Assembly: GCA_033239525.1 (NCBI GenBank)
Contig: BSYO01000005.1
Span: forward strand, 1,460,001-1,524,000
Origin: Nepenthes gracilis
Lineage: Eukaryota > Streptophyta > Magnoliopsida > Caryophyllales > Nepenthaceae
DNA length: 64,000 bases
Direction of reading: 5' to 3'
Shown here: piece after piece, positions 60,111 to 64,000 of the stretch
Layout of the letters: the number at the start of each line of letters is the position of its first letter
Position numbering within the stretch: position 1 is the stretch's first letter
The notes under the pieces: generated by a model
The model's input: the letters and a program-made list of their open reading frames with translations, nothing else
Database searches by the model: none
Told to the model about the DNA's origin: nothing
Translations under genes and position numbers: made by a program

Positions 60111-60690
60111 TTTCATTTAATGAATATTAATTAAACGTTGATCGGGTGAGATCTGATCTTCATAAAAAATTTAAAAAACATATAATTAGCTTTTTTTATT
60201 TTTACATTTTTTCAAGTATTAAATTTCACCACTTTGATAAATTTAATGGATAAAAGATGAAAAGAAGCACGGATGAAAGGTGGTGGGTAGCATCCCGTCA
60301 GTTTCAGGGTAGCACATGGTCCTTTTGTGCCTCAATTCACTGCATTTTATTGTTTTTTTTTTTTTTCGATTTTTTTGGATTTTAAATAATGTAGAATCTC
60401 CATTCCCACTGTCAATGGGGATTTGGGCTTTCTTTTGATAGGTGATGGAATCTCTTTTCCTCCTTCTACTGATAAAACAATAGAGGACGGCCATGGTACA
60501 AGATTATTAATTAATATTAATGTCAAAATCATGAAAATGTTTTCTTTACTTATTTAACCATTTTAAAAGCTCAATATTTTTAAGTTGTATTTTGCACTCT
60601 ATTATTTTAACATGGATAAAGTCATCTTTCTTTTGGGTGTGATGGGAAGCCATGAACCCACTCTTACCTAACAAAAGCCAATAGGGCGGC
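60111..60690. other. Upstream region of the UGT fragment
   Basis: AT-rich with a T run near 60350-60377. No gene. It would contain the promoter if the UGT fragment is transcribed. Confidence 0.4.
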
Positions 60691-61788
60691 GGGAATCTTG
60701 TCTTCTTGTAACGCTGCATTTGTATACCAGGGAAAGAGAACCCTAATACAAGAAGAAAGCATACACACTGCAGCGGCTGCCGGAGAGTTTGATGGAAATG
60801 AAACAGAGGATGGGAAAAAGACTGGTTCTCTTTCCATTGCCACTGCAAGGCCATCTGAATCCCATGTTCCAGCTGGCAGACATCCTCCACTCTAAGGGCT
60901 TCTCCATCTCCGTCATTCACACCCACTTCAACGCCCCCAACCCCGACAATCACACCAACTTCACATTCCACCCCATTGCCGACGGCTTGCTGGAAACCGA
61001 AGCTTCGACGGCTGATGTTATAGGCCTATTCGCCGCCCTCAATGCCAAGTGCGTGTCCCCTTTCAGGGATTGCTTGTCTCAGATGCTGTCTGATCAAGGT
61101 GAGCCGATAGCTTTTTTGATTACAGATGCTTTTTGGCCCTTCACACAGGCCATTGCTGACGGCCTCAAGCTTCCGAGGATTGTTTTGAGGACTACTAACA
61201 TCTCTTCGTTCGTTTGTTTTGCCGCTTTCCCTCTCCTGAGACAAAAGGGTTATCTACCAATTCAAGGTGCGTTGTTTCTGGCTAAGATGCCATTGACAAA
61301 CATGATAGTATTTCTATTCGTTTATTACCTTTGTTGACGATGATTTTATATATAACAATGAACGCCAGTTTCAAACTTCCATAGAAATCAAAAGCTGGGT
61401 AGATAGAGATCCACCATCATGCTCTAGGCTGCACTAAGTTAACGCTCCGTGGCTTAGCCGAACTGGCTTGGATGAGCCGAAGGACCGGCAAACCGTTAGG
61501 TGGCATGGGAACGAGAGTCAGACCTGCAAGTCAACCATGGCAGCCAATTTAGTGGTTGCTGCAGTCCACGGAGCAATACAATTCGAACCATACAATATCT
61601 GTCGACAAATAACATTTGTATGGTTGTAAGCTCTCTGGATCTTAAATATGAGAAATATTTCGGAATATTTTTAAACTATATTTTCTTATTTTTGATCACG
61701 TAATATTTATCTATCTATATATTTTTATATTAGCATATAAATTATTAAATAGATAAAATATAAAGTTATTAAAAATATCTAAAACTAC
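60691..61788 (+). repeat. Tandem duplication around the UGT exon, left unit
   Basis: 1,098 bp from GGGAATCTTG to AAAACTAC, repeated directly at 61789-62854. It holds UGT exon 1 and about 500 bp downstream, including CTTGGATGAGCCGAAGGACC and TCAACCATGGCAGCC blocks shared by both units. Confidence 0.85.
60792..61266 (+). CDS. UGT76-like glycosyltransferase, exon 1 only
   Basis: The N-terminal acceptor-binding half of a family 1 UDP-sugar glycosyltransferase, an enzyme that glycosylates small molecules in the cytosol. The frame MEMKQRMGKRLVLFPLPLQ followed by GHLNPMFQLADILHSKGF is typical of the UGT76 group. The catalytic His is residue 21 (GHLNP) and the partner Asp is residue 112 (ITDAFWPF). 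The frame is open for 158 codons to CAAG|GTGCGT at 61266, a good plant splice donor in phase 1, where UGT76 genes often have their intron. A second exon with the sugar-binding PSPG box (HCGWNS) is not found in the remaining 2.7 kb, and a decayed copy of exon 1 follows instead. So this is probably a gene fragment or pseudogene, unless the second exon lies beyond the window. Confidence 0.8.
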
Positions 61789-62854
61789 GGGAATCTTCTA
61801 AGGCTGAGGTAACGCTGCATTTGGGATTGAGAGTTGCAGAGGGAGAGAGGATTAAAGCTGGGTTTTAAGAAGAAAGCATACTTAAATGCAGCGGCTGCCG
61901 GAGAGTTTGATGGAAATGAAACAGAGGATGGGAAAAAGACTGGTTCTCTTTCCATTGCCACTGCAAGGTCTTTTGTTTTTATATTTCAGCTGGCAGAAAT
62001 CCTCCGTTGGAAAGTTCCATCACATCTTTTGCTCCCACTTCAACGCCCCCAACCCCGACAAGAGACCAAGTCTTTTTCTTCTCTAATTGGATGAGCTTGG
62101 AAAAGAAGACCCTTTGGAAAGGGCTGATGTTATAGGAAAAATTGTGCCGCCCTCAATGCCAAGCTGGTGTCCCCTTTCAGGGATTGCTTGTCTCAGATGC
62201 TGTCTGATCAAGGTGAGGGATAGCTTGTTTGATTACAGATGCTTTTTGGCCCTCAGCGCACAGGCCATTGCTGACGGCCTCATGCTTCCGAGGATTGTTT
62301 TGAGGACTACTAACATCTCTTCGTTCGTTTGTTTTGCCGCTTTCCCTCTCCTGAGACAAAAAGGGTTATCTACCAATTCAAGGTGCGTTGTTTCTGGCTA
62401 AGATGCCACTGACAAACATGATTTATTTCTACGCGGACTTTGTTGAAGGAGATTTGGATATTATCAATGAACTTCCTGAGATTTTGGTCCATGAAGGGTC
62501 AAAAGCTGGGTAGACTTGAGATCTAATTTCAAGCTTGAGGCTGCAATTTCAAGGTTCTCGTGGCTTTAGCTGAACTGGCTTGGATGAGCCGAAGGACCGG
62601 CAAACCGTTAGGTGGCATGGGAAGGAGAGTCGTGCCTGCAAGTCAACCATGGCAGCCAATTTAGTGGTTGCTGCAGTCCACGGAGCAATACAATTTGAAC
62701 CATACAATATCTGAGAAATATTTTGGAATATTTTTAAACTATATATATTTTTTATTTTTGATGTCGTAATATTTATCTATTTGTATATTTTTATATTAGT
62801 CTACAAATTATTAAATAGATAAAATATAAAGTTATTAAAAATATCCAAAACTAC
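61789..62854 (+). repeat. Tandem duplication around the UGT exon, right unit
   Basis: 1,066 bp directly joined to the left unit. It starts GGGAATCTTC and ends AAAACTAC. Divergence is uneven: long near-identical stretches alternate with replaced or rearranged short stretches. Confidence 0.85.
61910..62395 (+). pseudogene. Decayed second copy of UGT exon 1
   Basis: Starts with the same MEMKQRMGKRLVLFPLPLQ but diverges after residue 19, losing the catalytic GHLNP block (the sequence there reads GLLFLYFSW). It then shows several frameshifts. Matches return around the PNPD segment, the CLSQMLSDQG block (62191-62216) and the LPRIVLRTTNISSF to LLRQK block (62284-62362). The splice-donor sequence CAAGGTGCG is kept near 62379-62387. 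It is non-functional. Confidence 0.85.
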
Positions 62855-64000
62855 AGCAGCCTATTTGAATATTTTTCCCTGAGGTAGCTGGCTTTTGAAG
62901 TGTTGCGTGCACGACATTGTGGAAAGGAGCATACTTATGAAGGCAGTTGTCCTTGCATTCTTTGTTGATCTGTCATCGTTTAAATAGGACTTTATTGTTT
63001 AAACCCATGTCATCTTTAGCTGGCGGGCTATATATATATATATATATAATCTTTTCCAGCGTGCTGAGAAAGTTCAACAACATACTGTGTTAAGAAAAGC
63101 AGATCAACAATAAAAAGATGACAGAGAGTCTTAATATAAATCTCCTTTAAGCTAATAAAATAACTTATAAATAGTAAGATTGACTTATCTTTAAATGTCG
63201 ATTGAGGGTATTTTCTTGTAATAATGACTGATAATCTTAGGGAGAAGACAAACAATGTTTATGTTTCTTGACAATCGATCGATTGATTCATTCCAATTTC
63301 TCGTCTTTGATCCACCAGTGACCTGTTCATTGTTTATGTTCTTAAGAGTTCATTTGTTTGCGGGTGGGAAAAAACTTGTTATAAAATATAAGTTTTATAT
63401 TTTTAAATGTTTGTCCTGTATGGACAAATATTTTTTAAAAGTTTGATGGATATAGAAAAATAAATTGATCAAAAATATTTTTTAATCAATAAAAAAATTT
63501 AAGCATATACTTCAAAAAATGCTAGTCACAATTGCTAGCCGCCAGCTAGTGCCGCCATCATCCCCACAACTAATAGGAAAATTTCAAATTGATATGCAGT
63601 CGTCAGTGATTGTAAATTTTTTGCTATTAAATTAAACTTACGTATAATCATAAATGATAACTCTTCCATGTAATAAAAATATAATTTTTGTTTTTCATGA
63701 TACTCAAGGAAAATAAAAACGTGTAAAATTAAAAAGAAAAGAGAAAAAACCTACAATATTATTTAAATTTTGGGTATGATGTGTCCGACAATCCGAATCT
63801 TATTATGGATTAAGAAGCGAAAGTTTGTCCGTTGGATCTGTAATGGGTCCGGTCTCTATAGGCCTATAACGTGAATCTTATGCAATGCAAAATACGGTAA
63901 AAGGATTTGACAGGATTTACTGCCTATTATATTTTTTGACACTTAAGGCAATATCCTTCTTTAAAGAGAGGGAAAAAAAAAAAAGATGCAAGTTCAAGTG
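62855..64000. other. Intergenic DNA to the window end
   Basis: No gene recognised and no PSPG box on either strand. Contains a TA microsatellite at 63030-63048 and AT-rich DNA. Confidence 0.55.

Noticed and set aside
24839..62395. A P450 and UGT biosynthetic gene cluster.
   Set aside because: The genes are about 29 kb apart with only transposon debris between them, and the UGT lacks its second exon, so the evidence for a cluster is too thin.

Overview
This is nuclear DNA of a flowering plant, most likely a eudicot. The evidence is a strongly AT-rich background, U-rich introns with GT/AG borders, plant-only protein families (DUF620, class I small heat-shock protein, CYP71-type P450, UGT76-like glycosyltransferase), and Copia and Gypsy LTR retrotransposons with plant-type primer sites. 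I cannot name the species. No RNA genes, CRISPR arrays or bacterial features were seen. All similarities below were judged by eye.

Layout. 1-5000: AT-rich intergenic DNA with a Mutator-type MITE (754-1062) and a 50-bp tandem repeat (3111-3360). 5030-7396: a three-exon DUF620 gene, well conserved but with an apparent 2-nt insertion in exon 3. 7690-10884: an A-rich tract, then a gutted minus-strand Copia element. 10885-15280: mostly decayed repeats. 15590-16081: an intact class I small heat-shock protein gene with heat-shock elements upstream. 17160-18003: broken P450 exon-1 fragments. 18990-23968: a long-LTR Copia element that keeps only gag and protease remnants.

24839-31962 (minus strand): the central gene, a full-length P450 of the CYP71 clan (512 residues, two exons). 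Its intron holds a nearly complete 5.3-kb Copia element (25592-30905) in the same orientation. 31850-44212: a tandem segmental duplication whose junction lies in P450 exon 1. The left unit carries a 12-copy, roughly 378-bp tandem array; the right unit has one copy and only the first 37 codons of the P450. 44998-59900: no convincing host gene, but a mosaic of solo LTRs, dispersed repeats, a Copia gag-protease remnant, a MITE, microsatellites and a pyrimidine-rich leader-like segment. 60691-62854: a tandem duplication of a UGT76-like exon 1; the left copy is open, the right copy is decayed, and no second exon is visible.

Relations. The P450, the heat-shock gene and possibly the DUF620 gene are the only candidates for working host genes. 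The genes do not form an obvious pathway. A P450 near a glycosyltransferase can suggest specialised metabolism, but here the UGT is only a fragment, so I do not call a cluster. Most of the interest is in genome dynamics: duplication by short homology, satellite-like expansion, intronic retrotransposition and one LTR family present in many states of decay.
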